This document shows, piece after piece, positions 46,369 through 55,740 of a stretch of 64,000 nucleotides of DNA (position 1 is the first letter of the stretch; every line of letters begins with the position of its first letter). Under the pieces are notes generated by a model. The model was not told where the DNA came from. It ran no database searches and saw only the letters and a program-made list of their open reading frames with translations. The stretch covers positions 1-64,000 of the forward strand of contig PAQF01000037.1 of the NCBI GenBank assembly GCA_002709695.1, in the 5' to 3' direction. This stretch comes from Candidatus Poribacteria bacterium. Its GTDB lineage: Bacteria; Poribacteria; WGA-4E; UBA9662. Both the position numbers and the translations under genes were made by a program.

Positions 46369-47994
46369 CTAATAGCCAACAGCACAACCATCTCGACGCG
46401 GATCAGATCCAGCAATCAGAGTTTTATATTCGGGATGAACAAAAATCGCTTGCCCACCACCAAAAAACGTAGGAGGCGAATACCAATTTGGAGGCACAAT
46501 ACGATGTTTTTTTTCTCGCAATCGGTTGCTGATACCATCCGGAATTCCTCTTTCAAGTGAGATATTACCATCATCCATAACCCGAAAACGCGGGGCATCC
46601 AGTGCTGATTGAACATCCATATTAAAATCAATCAAGTTACTTACCAATTGAAGATGACCTTGAGGTTGCATTTGACCACCCATCACACCGAAAGTAACTA
46701 ATGGAACACCATCCTGAGCGATCATACCCGGTATAATTGTATGCATCGTACGTTTGTGGGAGTCAATACAATTTGCGTGACTTGAATCCAACGAAAAGCC
46801 AGCACCACGATTCTGCAGCAAAATCCCTGTATCTCCTGCAACTAGCCCAGAACCAAAACCATGAAAGAGACTGTTAATGAAAGAAACTACGTTTCGGTCT
46901 TTATCAACAACCGATAAGTATATAGTATCATCGCCCATTCTTGGATTCCCTGCACTCGGATTTGGCATTGCCTGATCGGGATCAATACGATTTTTCTGGG
47001 CCTTAGCATATTCAGTTGATAACAAACCATCAACCGGAACATTTTCAAAAGTGGGATCGGTTATATATTCATACAAATCTGAAAAACTTAGTTTCATAGA
47101 TTCAATTAAACAATGCAGCGATTCGGTACTATTGTGTCCCATAGCTGAAATATCAAATTCAGATACGACATTTAATGCCATCAAGGCAGCAATACCCTGC
47201 CCATTAGGAGGAATTTCACAGATATCATAACCTCGGTAATTAACCGAAATTGGTTCAACCCAATCTGAAGTATGGTTGATAAAATCTTTCATGGCAAACA
47301 ATCCACCATTCTCAGTAGAAAATTTGACAATTTTTTCAGCAATTTGGCCACGGTAGAAAGCATCCCTCCCACCTTCACCAATCAGGCGTAGTGTTCGAGC
47401 TAAGTTAACGTTCTTGAAAATCTCCCCTGGCTTTGGTGCACGAGCATCAATCAGGTAGGTCTGTAGAGTATCCGAACAATATGATAATAAAGGCACACTA
47501 GCTTGCCAAGACGCACTAATTTGCGGACTAACAGGAAAACCATTTTCAGCATAGAAAATAGCTGGTTTCAGAACATCCGCCATCGTCATTGTTCCACATT
47601 TTTCCAGAAGCATAGCCCAACCATCCACTGCTCCTGGCACAGTTACAGCATACATACTATGATAATCCGGGATGTGTGATAGTCCTTGATCAATGAAAAA
47701 TGCTTGTTCGGCAGCATAAGGTGCCCGGCCACTAGCGTTAAGTCCCAGAATTTCTCCATCTTCTGGTCGATATATAAGCATAAAGGCATCTCCACCAATC
47801 CCTGTCGACATCGGCTCAACAACATTCAACATCGCGGCTGTAGCAACAGCTGCATCTATGGCATTCCCACCACTTTGTAGAATCTGTAATCCGACATGAG
47901 CTGCCAATGGCTGGCTAGTTGCAACTGCCCCACTCTGGCTAATAACTGCAGATCGTCCTAGGCCGAAGCGATTCGGCTGATAATCACTAAACAT
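46369..47994 (-). CDS. ggt: Gamma-glutamyltransferase family protein
   Basis: A 541-residue Ntn-hydrolase that self-cleaves to expose a catalytic Thr. The expected nucleophile is T357 (GDDTIYLSVVDKD), aligned with the TTHYSVVD site of E. coli Ggt. SGGNAIDAAVATAAMLNVVEPMSTGIGGDAF and the LLQNRGAGFSLD region are typical. There is no signal peptide, so it is likely cytoplasmic, as in the YwrD-type branch. The start ATG has AGGAG about 9 nt upstream. Substrate may be glutathione, gamma-glutamyl peptides or a related amide. Confidence 0.9.
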   Translation of the reverse strand: MFSDYQPNRFGLGRSAVISQSGAVATSQPLAAHVGLQILQSGGNAIDAAVATAAMLNVVEPMSTGIGGDAFMLIYRPEDGEILGLNASGRAPYAAEQAFFIDQGLSHIPDYHSMYAVTVPGAVDGWAMLLEKCGTMTMADVLKPAIFYAENGFPVSPQISASWQASVPLLSYCSDTLQTYLIDARAPKPGEIFKNVNLARTLRLIGEGGRDAFYRGQIAEKIVKFSTENGGLFAMKDFINHTSDWVEPISVNYRGYDICEIPPNGQGIAALMALNVVSEFDISAMGHNSTESLHCLIESMKLSFSDLYEYITDPTFENVPVDGLLSTEYAKAQKNRIDPDQAMPNPSAGNPRMGDDTIYLSVVDKDRNVVSFINSLFHGFGSGLVAGDTGILLQNRGAGFSLDSSHANCIDSHKRTMHTIIPGMIAQDGVPLVTFGVMGGQMQPQGHLQLVSNLIDFNMDVQSALDAPRFRVMDDGNISLERGIPDGISNRLREKKHRIVPPNWYSPPTFFGGGQAIFVHPEYKTLIAGSDPRRDGCAVGY

Positions 47995-48320
47995 TACTAT
48001 TTACTCCTGAACGCAATTTTATTTTCGGATGGTATACTTTAAGTCAAAAGACCTAGAATTCTATATCCTATAATATAGAACCTGAGGCTAATGATTTTTT
48101 CTCGAAGATCAGAAAACCCGAAACTTCCATGTAATTGCAACGAGACGACATCTTCGTTAATCGAGCTAGATTTTACAACCCAGCTCAAGACAAATGACTT
48201 AAGTTCTAAGTTGGCCACATTCCTCCTTGAAATCTTCGTCGGTTTATATCCGCCAAATCAAGACCACCATCCAATTAATCTCGGCATTATCAAACCTAAC
48301 AAAAATTAACCGAAACTATC
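47995..48320. other. Intergenic region upstream of the GGT gene
   Basis: 326 nt. It contains a strong 22-bp palindrome (48060-48081) 66 nt before the GGT start and no gene that can be supported. Confidence 0.5.
48060..48081. promoter_or_regulatory. Palindromic operator candidate upstream of ggt
   Basis: Perfect 8-bp arms TTCTATAT and ATATAGAA with a 6-nt centre. The size suits a dimeric regulator, and the site lies upstream of the GGT start on the minus strand. Confidence 0.45.
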
Positions 48321-48854
48321 TTAATTTTTTCTCGGATTGGAAAAATCATAAATAGCTAACCCTCCATTGTCCTGGATTCCATAAGTCCCTGCATACATGC
48401 CATCTTTATCAATAAACGTTATCGATCCTCCATTGGAATCGTGTGAGAGAATTAAACTGCCATTTTTTTCCTCTGATTGATAACCAATTGAGACAAAAGC
48501 GGTGTTTTCTGCTCCACCAAAGGACATATGCACACGACTCATTGGCGTTTTTTGGCTCAATATGCCAAATACCCCTCCATCTTGATCATTACGAAAATAC
48601 CCGTTTTTAACACCTAAATTATCAATTATCGAAATGCTTCCACCATATTTGTCAGTTTCCATAATCAGCATATCATTACCCGCCTGGTTGATAATAGACA
48701 GCTTTTTGCAACGGATTGTCTCAAACTCAGCAATTTTGCCTTCCTTTTCTTGAGCATTAACATCTCCACTCAGAAAGCTAGGCAACAATTGTCCCGTAAT
48801 GACAAGCAAACCTCCAACCAACATAAAACAAAGTCTCTCTTGTAATTTGATCAT
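48321..48854 (-). CDS. Secreted beta-repeat protein of unknown function
   Basis: 177 residues from the ATG at 48854 (GAGG 10 nt upstream). A signal peptide is clear (hydrophobic run about residues 12-27, cleavage near NAQ). The rest consists of short glycine-rich beta units (GGSISIIDNLGVKNGYF; NGSLILSHDSNGGSITFIDKDGMYAGTYGIQDNGG), which suggests a small solenoid or beta-sandwich. I do not recognise the family. It is monocistronic on the minus strand. Confidence 0.6.
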   Translation of the reverse strand: MIKLQERLCFMLVGGLLVITGQLLPSFLSGDVNAQEKEGKIAEFETIRCKKLSIINQAGNDMLIMETDKYGGSISIIDNLGVKNGYFRNDQDGGVFGILSQKTPMSRVHMSFGGAENTAFVSIGYQSEEKNGSLILSHDSNGGSITFIDKDGMYAGTYGIQDNGGLAIYDFSNPRKN

Positions 48855-49343
48855 AATCAAGTAACCTCAATCAACAAAATATTATAGACATATAAAGAAA
48901 CTAGGAATCTCTAAATGGGACAGTCTTTAAACCTCCTCTGTTCTCACATAACCCGATTTAACTTCAAACCCTTTTCAGGAATGGGACTAAAAAGCCAAAA
49001 CAATGACTCTTTAGGATAATAATAGAGAAGGATAAATCTCTTCAAAGCAGCTCAGTTCTGTTAGAAATCATAAGTATTTTACTTCAAGTACAAATCAGTG
49101 AAAAGACCACTTTATGAATATTCGGCAGATAATCGTTGGACATTGAGAGATCAATACTTTACGTTGCACAAACGAAAATCACAACCGAGACTAGGAGGGA
49201 AAATGCTAATAGTTACTAGTTATTACAGTGGTAGACGCGGTATCTATATACCGTTTTTCACCCAGTACACCTAAACATGAGAGTACTTAGCAAATAATCC
49301 AATATAACCCATCACTCAAATCGAATACTCGATAGAAGGAAGA
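48855..49343. other. Intergenic region
   Basis: 489 nt without a gene. A small hairpin with five T (CGGTAT, CTAT, ATACCG at 49238-49253, T at 49254-49258) is the only structure seen. On the plus strand it would be a weak terminator, but no plus-strand gene precedes it. Confidence 0.4.
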
Positions 49344-51242
49344 TCACTTCGCCCAAGGAGGACCTCCTCCACCTGATTTTCGACTTTGTAACATGACTCG
49401 ATCATTCTCATTCAACCCACTAAGAACAACAGCATCAATCTCGTTTTGCATTCCAACCGTCACGGAAGTCCGAATTGGGTTCGCACCACCATCTTTCATC
49501 ACGTATTTATCGCGTTTGATCTTGATAGTCGTTGCTGCACCATCAAGAATTTGCTGGTTTCTTACCAGTATCGCAAACGCTTGGAGACCAGGTCGCAGAC
49601 CTCTCTGCATTGAATCGAGGCTAATCGATAATTGACTCCCTTGAACGCTTGTAACTGTACCATTGAAAGTTTTACCCGTGATGCTTTTAAGCTGAACAGA
49701 TTGTTTGCTTTTGAAATTACCAGCACTAGCTCCAACTTGCGCTTCAGCTGTCACCGTTGTTTCACCCTGAATAGCTTCAATTGGAATCAACAATACAGCT
49801 TTTTCTTCATAAGTAATAATATCAACATCCGTGCTCATGCCGGGTCGAAGTTCAGGTGGAGAATCGATAACTTCGATCATAATTTCAAAACTAATGATAT
49901 TGTCCCGTTCAACACCAATTGGCGAAATCTCCATCACTCGACCTCGATAAGCTCTACCTTTGTAGGTATCGCTCTCAATTTCAGCGGTTTGATCCATCTT
50001 TAGCTTCTCCATGTCCACTTCGTTAATATAAGTTTTGACCACCATCTGAGAGAGATCTGAAATGGTCATCAAGGGTGGACTCTGAGAGAAAGCTGATCGA
50101 CCGGAAGTAACGATTTCCCCTTCTTCCAACTCAAGTAACGTAATTGTTCCTGAAATCGGGGAGCGGATTGTAGTCCAGTCAAGCCGCTCCTTTTCCGTTT
50201 CCAGACTACTTTCGTTTCGAAGGAGGCCAGCTTCCGCAATGATCTTCCCCTGATCTGAAACAACCTGTTCTTGCTCAATTGTCATACTGGTCTGATTAAG
50301 TTGGGTCTTGGCAATATCGAGTTGAAGTTGGTTGCGCTGTTCCTGTGCATTTCGCACTTCACGCAGTTTTTCAAGGTTCAACTTTTGCATCCTAAGCGTC
50401 GATTTACGTGTTTCAATGATACTTTCTTTTGCTTTAACAGTTTTCTTTTGGGATTCAATGGTCTGCTTTTGAGCAGCCACGCGTTGTTTAGCACTATTAT
50501 GCTGGGAAGTAACACTAGCAAATCGGGTTTCGGTTTCTTCCAGAGCCTTTTTAGAGACAAACTTTTTCTCAAAGAGATCTTTATTCCGGTCTCTTTCCGA
50601 CTTAGCATTGGCAAGATTAACCCCTGCAGACACTAAAGACGCTTCATTATCAATCAAAGTCAACTTCGCTTGATTTAAGGCCAGTCGAGCTTGTTCCAGA
50701 GAGAGATGATCTTGTTCTAGGTTATTCTTCGCAGCTTGAATGTCAGTTTCGGCCTGTGTTAACCTCTGTACAGATTCAGCCTTCGTGGTAGCTAAGTTGG
50801 ATTTGGCAATTTTGAAATTATTCTCTGCCTCTGTTAACCGAGTTGAGAGTTGTGCTCTTTTTAGTTCAGTGTTGAGTTCAGCTTGCTTCACAGAGGCCTT
50901 CGCCGCGTCAACATTGGCTTCAGCTTGACGCTTATCTTCCATAATCCGCTTGGGATCTAATTCGAGTAAGACTTGCCCAGCTTCTACATAGTCACCTTCA
51001 TCAACCAGTAATTTGACAATTTCACCTTCAACATTGGATTTAACCTCAACCTCAACCAAAGCTTCCAAGTTGCCAGTGGCACTAATCCTTTCTTGAAAAT
51101 CACCACGCTTGACAATACCAACTCGCTGTTTTGTCTGAGGAGACGTCCCTCCCGGTTTTCCACCACTCTTTTGGTTACTACAGGATACACCAACAACAGC
51201 CAGTATTACTAATACTAATAAAAACAATCTATGTCTATCCAT
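49344..51242 (-). CDS. MacA-like periplasmic adaptor with a very long coiled-coil hairpin
   Basis: A 632-residue membrane-fusion lipoprotein from the ATG at 51242 (AGGTGA about 5 nt upstream). It has a signal peptide with lipobox (VVGVSC). The biotinyl-lipoyl-like first half LVDEGDYVEAGQVLLELDPKR is followed by a Gln/Lys/Glu-rich helical hairpin (~residues 90-340) that is far longer than in MacA (total ~370 residues). The second lipoyl half WTTIRSPISGTITLLELEEGEIV, the barrel (VVKTYINEVDMEKLKMDQTAEIE) and a membrane-proximal domain follow. It should link the two permeases downstream to an outer membrane channel. Confidence 0.88.
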   Translation of the reverse strand: MDRHRLFLLVLVILAVVGVSCSNQKSGGKPGGTSPQTKQRVGIVKRGDFQERISATGNLEALVEVEVKSNVEGEIVKLLVDEGDYVEAGQVLLELDPKRIMEDKRQAEANVDAAKASVKQAELNTELKRAQLSTRLTEAENNFKIAKSNLATTKAESVQRLTQAETDIQAAKNNLEQDHLSLEQARLALNQAKLTLIDNEASLVSAGVNLANAKSERDRNKDLFEKKFVSKKALEETETRFASVTSQHNSAKQRVAAQKQTIESQKKTVKAKESIIETRKSTLRMQKLNLEKLREVRNAQEQRNQLQLDIAKTQLNQTSMTIEQEQVVSDQGKIIAEAGLLRNESSLETEKERLDWTTIRSPISGTITLLELEEGEIVTSGRSAFSQSPPLMTISDLSQMVVKTYINEVDMEKLKMDQTAEIESDTYKGRAYRGRVMEISPIGVERDNIISFEIMIEVIDSPPELRPGMSTDVDIITYEEKAVLLIPIEAIQGETTVTAEAQVGASAGNFKSKQSVQLKSITGKTFNGTVTSVQGSQLSISLDSMQRGLRPGLQAFAILVRNQQILDGAATTIKIKRDKYVMKDGGANPIRTSVTVGMQNEIDAVVLSGLNENDRVMLQSRKSGGGGPPWAK

Positions 51243-51350
51243 TATCACCTGTTCTTTTGCATTTCAAAGTATTTCTATTGATATTAATATAAACTTCATA
51301 ACCTAGACCAAGATATACAACAATATCCTCAGAACCAATCCGCACCGGTT

Positions 51351-52661
51351 CTAATCAGACCTAAGAGCCTCAATCGGTTGTAATTTGGAAGCCTTATTAG
51401 CAGGATACAGCCCGAAAAAGAGCCCCACACAAATGGAAACAGACAAGGCTAGAATAATTGCCTGTACTGAGATAACAGCTGGCCATCCACTCTCCGGCCA
51501 GACAAATTTCGTGATTACCCAAGCAAAGCCTTTACCAGCAAAAACACCGATTGAAGCGCCCAAAATGCCCCCAGAGAAGGTCAGAACTATAGCTTCAATT
51601 AAAAATTGAATCAGGATATCTCTTCTCTTAGCTCCAACAGCTTTTCTTAAACCTATTTCTTTAGTGCGTTCGGTAACCGAAACCAACATGATATTCATCA
51701 CACCGATACCGGCAACAACCAGCGCAATCCCCGCCACCGCACCCATACTAATCTTCATAATCGCACCCATCTTTTCAGCTTGGGACAATTCTTCCTTGGC
51801 AGTCCAATACTGATATTCTTCACCAGTGTTGTTGTGTTGACGACCTAATACAAATTTAGCATCTTCTGTTACACTTTCAACCAGATCTAAGTCGGTAACT
51901 TGTACCCGAATCCGCTCGATGTCTTTTCTTCCTTTGAGGCGTTGTTGCAAGGTGGTAATCGGAATAATGAAACGATCATCCCAACCTTCGGTATCCATTG
52001 AACCACCTTTTTCCTCCATCACGCCAATAACTGTCAATCGAACATCGAAACGGGATCCACGCTTCCAAGAACTTTGTCGGGTAGCTTTAACTTCTTTTCC
52101 AATTGGATCAGTATTCCCAAACAGATCTTCTTTAATCTTGGAACCAATAACAGCAACGGACCTAGCTTCCCTGTCATCGGCATCAGAGAGAAATCGTCCG
52201 GACGATACATACCAATTATGCAAAATATCATACCCACTGGCAGTAGCCACAACACGGGAGGGTTTGCTCTGTCCGTTGTAATTCAGGTTGACTCCCCCAA
52301 AATCATCTTCAGGCACAACAAGATTGACGTTGGCGACAGTTTCAAGTAACGCTTCTACATCCGGTGTTTCTAGTGGTTCGGCACGATTGCGTCCCCATCG
52401 CCCTCGCCTAGTAACTCTTGAAGCCGCATTGCTCAAAGTTCCCGACTGACGATCCCAAGCATCTTTGTATATCTCAATTACATTTAATCCACCGGTCTTC
52501 TCAATCTCACGTAGCACCAAGGCTCTAGACCCATCACCAACTGAAACGACCCCCACCACAGCACAAACTCCAATGACAATACCAAGAACAGTCAATGCTG
52601 ATCTTAACGGACTTCGCCGTAGGCTGGACAGTGCCAATCCTATATATGCTAAAACACCCAT
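51351..52661 (-). CDS. MacB-like ABC permease (FtsX family), second copy
   Basis: A 436-residue four-helix permease. The first helix (about 17-40, RSALTVLGIVIGVCAVVGVVSVG) precedes a large periplasmic MacB core domain (~50-300). Three C-terminal helices follow from ~305 (MNIMLVSVTERTKEIGLRKAVGAKRRDILIQFLIEA). The NBD of MacB is missing, so it needs a separate ATPase. Its start is 1 nt after the stop of the partner permease, so they are coupled. Together with the adaptor it forms a tripartite export set for macrolides, peptides or lipids; the cargo is not known. Confidence 0.88.
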   Translation of the reverse strand: MGVLAYIGLALSSLRRSPLRSALTVLGIVIGVCAVVGVVSVGDGSRALVLREIEKTGGLNVIEIYKDAWDRQSGTLSNAASRVTRRGRWGRNRAEPLETPDVEALLETVANVNLVVPEDDFGGVNLNYNGQSKPSRVVATASGYDILHNWYVSSGRFLSDADDREARSVAVIGSKIKEDLFGNTDPIGKEVKATRQSSWKRGSRFDVRLTVIGVMEEKGGSMDTEGWDDRFIIPITTLQQRLKGRKDIERIRVQVTDLDLVESVTEDAKFVLGRQHNNTGEEYQYWTAKEELSQAEKMGAIMKISMGAVAGIALVVAGIGVMNIMLVSVTERTKEIGLRKAVGAKRRDILIQFLIEAIVLTFSGGILGASIGVFAGKGFAWVITKFVWPESGWPAVISVQAIILALSVSICVGLFFGLYPANKASKLQPIEALRSD

Positions 52662-52662
52662 T

Positions 52663-53967
52663 TTACTCCTTTCTCAAGGCCTCCACAGGTTGAAGATTGG
52701 CTGCTCTAAAAGCTGGGTAGAGACCAAAGCCTATACCAATTGTCGCAGAGAAAACCAATGAAATTCCAACCCACTCAATAGCAAAAATAAACGGCCACTG
52801 ATCAACAATAGTCACAAATCGAGAAGCCAATTTGGAACCGAAGTACCCTAGCCCCATTCCCAGCAAAACACCGAGGGCCCCTCCAACGCTACACATAGCA
52901 GTTGATTCCGCCAGAAATTGAAACAGAATGTCTCTCTGCTTCGCACCAAGGGCTTTGCGGAGACCAATTTCCCGCGTTCGTTCGTTGACCGAAACTAACA
53001 TCATATTCATGATACCAATACCTCCTACTACTAATGAAACACAAGCAATGACGCTCAACGTAATTTGCAGGACTTTTCTTATCCGATCAAGCACATCCAC
53101 ACTCTCAACCGTAAATCGAGTTCTAAAGAACTCGTCTTCGCCGTTGTGGTATTTCCGCATTACGGTCTTGACTTCTTCTGCTGCTTGATAAACCAAATCT
53201 ACACTCTTAGCTTGGACTGCTAGCATCGTTACTCGATCATCACCAGTAAAGCGATCTTGCATGGTGGAAAGCGGCATAAAAACGTGATTATCCATATCCC
53301 AACCGTAACGGATACTAGTTCCACGCGGGGTCATCACACCAACAACCGTAAGGCGTTCAGCCCGTCGAATGCTTTCCTCATTTGATCTTCGCCCAGGACG
53401 ATAACCTGTTCCAAAAACAATTTTAATTTCTCTACCGATGGGATTCTGCCCCATAAACAGTTCGTCAATCAGTTTGAAACCCACCACACAAACGCGAGCC
53501 TTATTCTGAACATCTTCATAGGTAATAAATCGACCGGAATGTAAATCCCAATCCATACTTGTCTGTAGAGTTGGTGTAATACCATGATACCCAGCCCGTA
53601 CTTCATTACCATCTTCCCCTTGGATAGTTGAGCCTCCCCAAACCGGAATGCGTGGAACCACCGTTCTGACAGACGGGGCTTCCGCTTCAATAGCCAAGAC
53701 ATCATCATAGGCAAAGTATTCTTTGCTACGGTTTGGGACCCAGCGACCACCTTTTCGAATGTGACCGCTTCGGTAGAGCGAGAATTGATCTGCCCCACCA
53801 AAACGGTTGGCCTCTTCCATCACGATTGCCTTAGCACCATCCCCTATGGAAATCATGGCCAAAACAGCACCAACCCCGATGACAATCCCAAGCATCGTAA
53901 GTGTTGTCCTTAGCTTGTTTGCCAAGATAGCAGCAATACCCGCAAGTATACCTTCACTAATTCTCAC
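52663..53967 (-). CDS. MacB-like ABC permease (FtsX family), first copy
   Basis: A 434-residue permease with the same plan: N-terminal helix (LRTTLTMLGIVIGVGAVLAMISIGDG), MacB periplasmic core and three C-terminal helices after MNMMLVSVNERTREIGLRKALGAKQRDILFQFLAEST. It is a diverged paralog of the downstream permease, probably a heterodimer partner. It lacks an ATPase domain. GTG start. No ATPase gene exists between here and the next gene upstream, which is on the other strand. Confidence 0.88.
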   Translation of the reverse strand: MRISEGILAGIAAILANKLRTTLTMLGIVIGVGAVLAMISIGDGAKAIVMEEANRFGGADQFSLYRSGHIRKGGRWVPNRSKEYFAYDDVLAIEAEAPSVRTVVPRIPVWGGSTIQGEDGNEVRAGYHGITPTLQTSMDWDLHSGRFITYEDVQNKARVCVVGFKLIDELFMGQNPIGREIKIVFGTGYRPGRRSNEESIRRAERLTVVGVMTPRGTSIRYGWDMDNHVFMPLSTMQDRFTGDDRVTMLAVQAKSVDLVYQAAEEVKTVMRKYHNGEDEFFRTRFTVESVDVLDRIRKVLQITLSVIACVSLVVGGIGIMNMMLVSVNERTREIGLRKALGAKQRDILFQFLAESTAMCSVGGALGVLLGMGLGYFGSKLASRFVTIVDQWPFIFAIEWVGISLVFSATIGIGFGLYPAFRAANLQPVEALRKE

Positions 53968-54141
53968 TGGAGGGCATCCTTAAGTATAAGATCATCTCTA
54001 CCATATTAATTATAGACGGAACCAATGCAAATAATGATTATACTCTTTTTCAATTATTGCCTCCAAAGTGAAATTTAAACAGAGTACCTGCTCTTAACAT
54101 TACTCAACTCTTTCAATTAAGCATTTAAGAAGACTTATAAC

Positions 54142-54175
54142 TTGACAAATATCAAGCTCCAGTTTAATATTTGTC
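54142..54175 (+). promoter_or_regulatory. Promoter overlapped by a palindromic operator, upstream of the BMC-P gene
   Basis: TTGACA (54142-54147), 17-nt spacer, TAATAT (54165-54170): near-consensus promoter. Superimposed are perfect 9-bp inverted arms GACAAATAT (54144-54152) and ATATTTGTC (54167-54175), which cover the -35 and -10 hexamers with 23 bp between their starts, about two helix turns. A dimeric repressor bound here would block the polymerase. Confidence 0.75.
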
Positions 54176-54252
54176 AGATTCTTCCTTCAATTGCATTAAA
54201 TAGCAATTTGTTATCCCAAAACCTATATTTAGTTAGATATTCTCGTTATTTT

Positions 54253-54540
54253 ATGACACTTGGTAAAGTTGTTGGTACAGTCGTTGCAACACGCAAAGAC
54301 GAAAAGCTAATTGGAAACAGATTGATGATAGTTCAAGAGGTTGACCTTGATAATGAACTCATCAGGCAGTATACCGTTGCTGTTGACTCTGTTGGAGCAG
54401 GAATAGGAGAAATCGTTCTGACAGCTGGAGGGAGTTCTGCCAGATACACTGAGGCAACAAAAGGAAAACCAGTTGACGCTGCAATTGTAGCCATTGTTGA
54501 TACAGTGGAAATAAATGGGGAGATCATATATCAAAAGTAA
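54253..54540 (+). CDS. Bacterial microcompartment vertex protein (BMC-P, EutN/CcmL family)
   Basis: A 95-residue pentameric shell protein that caps the vertices of microcompartments. It matches EutN/CcmL over its length: LGKVVGTVVATRK at the start, LIGNRLMIVQEV, and the hallmark AVDSVGAGIGEIVLTAGGSSAR. The ATG at 54253 is used because the upstream in-frame extension begins inside the promoter. It is the first gene of a plus-strand group, followed after 9 nt by a class II aldolase-like gene. No BMC-H hexamer gene is in the window, so a complete shell would need genes elsewhere. Confidence 0.9.
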   Translation: MTLGKVVGTVVATRKDEKLIGNRLMIVQEVDLDNELIRQYTVAVDSVGAGIGEIVLTAGGSSARYTEATKGKPVDAAIVAIVDTVEINGEIIYQK

Positions 54541-54549
54541 AGAAATGAG

Positions 54550-55596
54550 ATGAGTGAATTCGAACTAGAAAACACCTACTTAACTGGTAGCCAGTCGCCG
54601 CCCCCCGACAAAAGTTATCGGCATAAAGAATGGTGTAAACGTGGTTATCAGCCTTCCCTTGCGCAAATATGCCCAGACAGTGAAATCGGCACAATCATAG
54701 GACAAATGGGTTGGGTCGGAAGCCATTCTCATTCCCACGGGTATCTTTGGGGATCAGCTGGGAATTTAGGCTACTTGCTGCAGAAACGTATCAGCGAGAA
54801 TCATCTATTGCCAATTAGTCATTCTCCGCGTTACCAACTTCCGCCAGCAATCGTAGTACAGAACCTAGCTGGACGACATGTACTCTTGAGTAAGTCCGGA
54901 TGTCGGCTCGATATGATTGCTATTGAGCACCCTTCACTCAACATAACAGTACTTGAAGTTGAAGATGACGGCTGTCACTACCGAATGCGTTTGGGAACCC
55001 CATCGATTCAACAATTAAATCACATGAAGATTGAGGCACCCAAACCAACAAGTGAGTTTTTTCATTACATGCTGATCTTCGACCGGTTAGGTGATAACGG
55101 CTTTAATGCGCTTGTTCATTTGCAACCCAAATTTCTGAATTTAATTTCTCGATCGGAACACGGTGAACCATCTCGGTTTTATAATTTCCTAAGAGGGTAT
55201 GAACCAGAAACCCCGCTCATATATGATCAATCAGGCGGTATCGGGCTTGTCATGGAAAAGGCCCCAGGAATTCCAGACCTTTCTTTTGAAAGTTTGCGTC
55301 TCTTTACTGGTGAAGACTTAGCTGAGAATAATAGGTCAAATCACCGTCATGTGGTTTACTGGATTGGGCATGGAACCTTCTCACGTGGCACCGACATCCT
55401 GGACGCATACCGTCATGCAGAATATTTCGAGGCTGCTGCTCGAATGGCATGGGAGGCAAACCAGAAATCAATTAACGCACAAGCTTACACTGATGACATT
55501 GTGTCGTGCATAATGCAGGAATTTCAGAAGAATCAAGAAACATCCTCATCACAAGATTCCTTTAACCAACCTCAAGAGAATCTCTTCAATTATTAG
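54550..55596 (+). CDS. Class II aldolase-like protein linked to the BMC vertex gene
   Basis: A 348-residue protein with features of the class II (zinc) aldolase/adducin fold in the usual order: GSAGNLGYLL at 68-77 (in place of TSGNIS), LLSKSGCRL at ~112-120, HLQP at 190-193 and WIGHGTFSRGTDILDAYRHAEYFEAAARMA at ~271-300. The second zinc His of the usual HxHP is Gln here (HLQP), and a His-rich HSHSHG stretch at 59-64 is unusual. Fuculose/rhamnulose phosphate aldolases occur in planctomycete-type microcompartments, so the pairing with BMC-P is suggestive. It may be a divergent or non-zinc member. The tail is Gln/Ser/Asn-rich. Confidence 0.6.
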   Translation: MSEFELENTYLTGSQSPPPDKSYRHKEWCKRGYQPSLAQICPDSEIGTIIGQMGWVGSHSHSHGYLWGSAGNLGYLLQKRISENHLLPISHSPRYQLPPAIVVQNLAGRHVLLSKSGCRLDMIAIEHPSLNITVLEVEDDGCHYRMRLGTPSIQQLNHMKIEAPKPTSEFFHYMLIFDRLGDNGFNALVHLQPKFLNLISRSEHGEPSRFYNFLRGYEPETPLIYDQSGGIGLVMEKAPGIPDLSFESLRLFTGEDLAENNRSNHRHVVYWIGHGTFSRGTDILDAYRHAEYFEAAARMAWEANQKSINAQAYTDDIVSCIMQEFQKNQETSSSQDSFNQPQENLFNY

Positions 55597-55740
55597 GAAA
55601 AATGTAGTATAAATCTTAGTTTGTATATTAGGTTCCATTATAAATCCCTTAGCCAGTCGAATTTGTCTCATCAACCTCAATCCAAATCTTATTTTTTTGC
55701 CAAATTTCAAACCAGAATCCAAATTTCTTCTCAATAAAGT

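Noticed and set aside
48091-48309. 72-codon plus-strand frame in the GGT upstream region
   Set aside because: No ribosome site, no recognisable similarity, and it lies just past the palindrome in what looks like regulatory DNA.
49238-49258. Small hairpin followed by five T as a plus-strand terminator
   Set aside because: The stem has only 6 bp, mostly A-T, and no plus-strand gene lies upstream.
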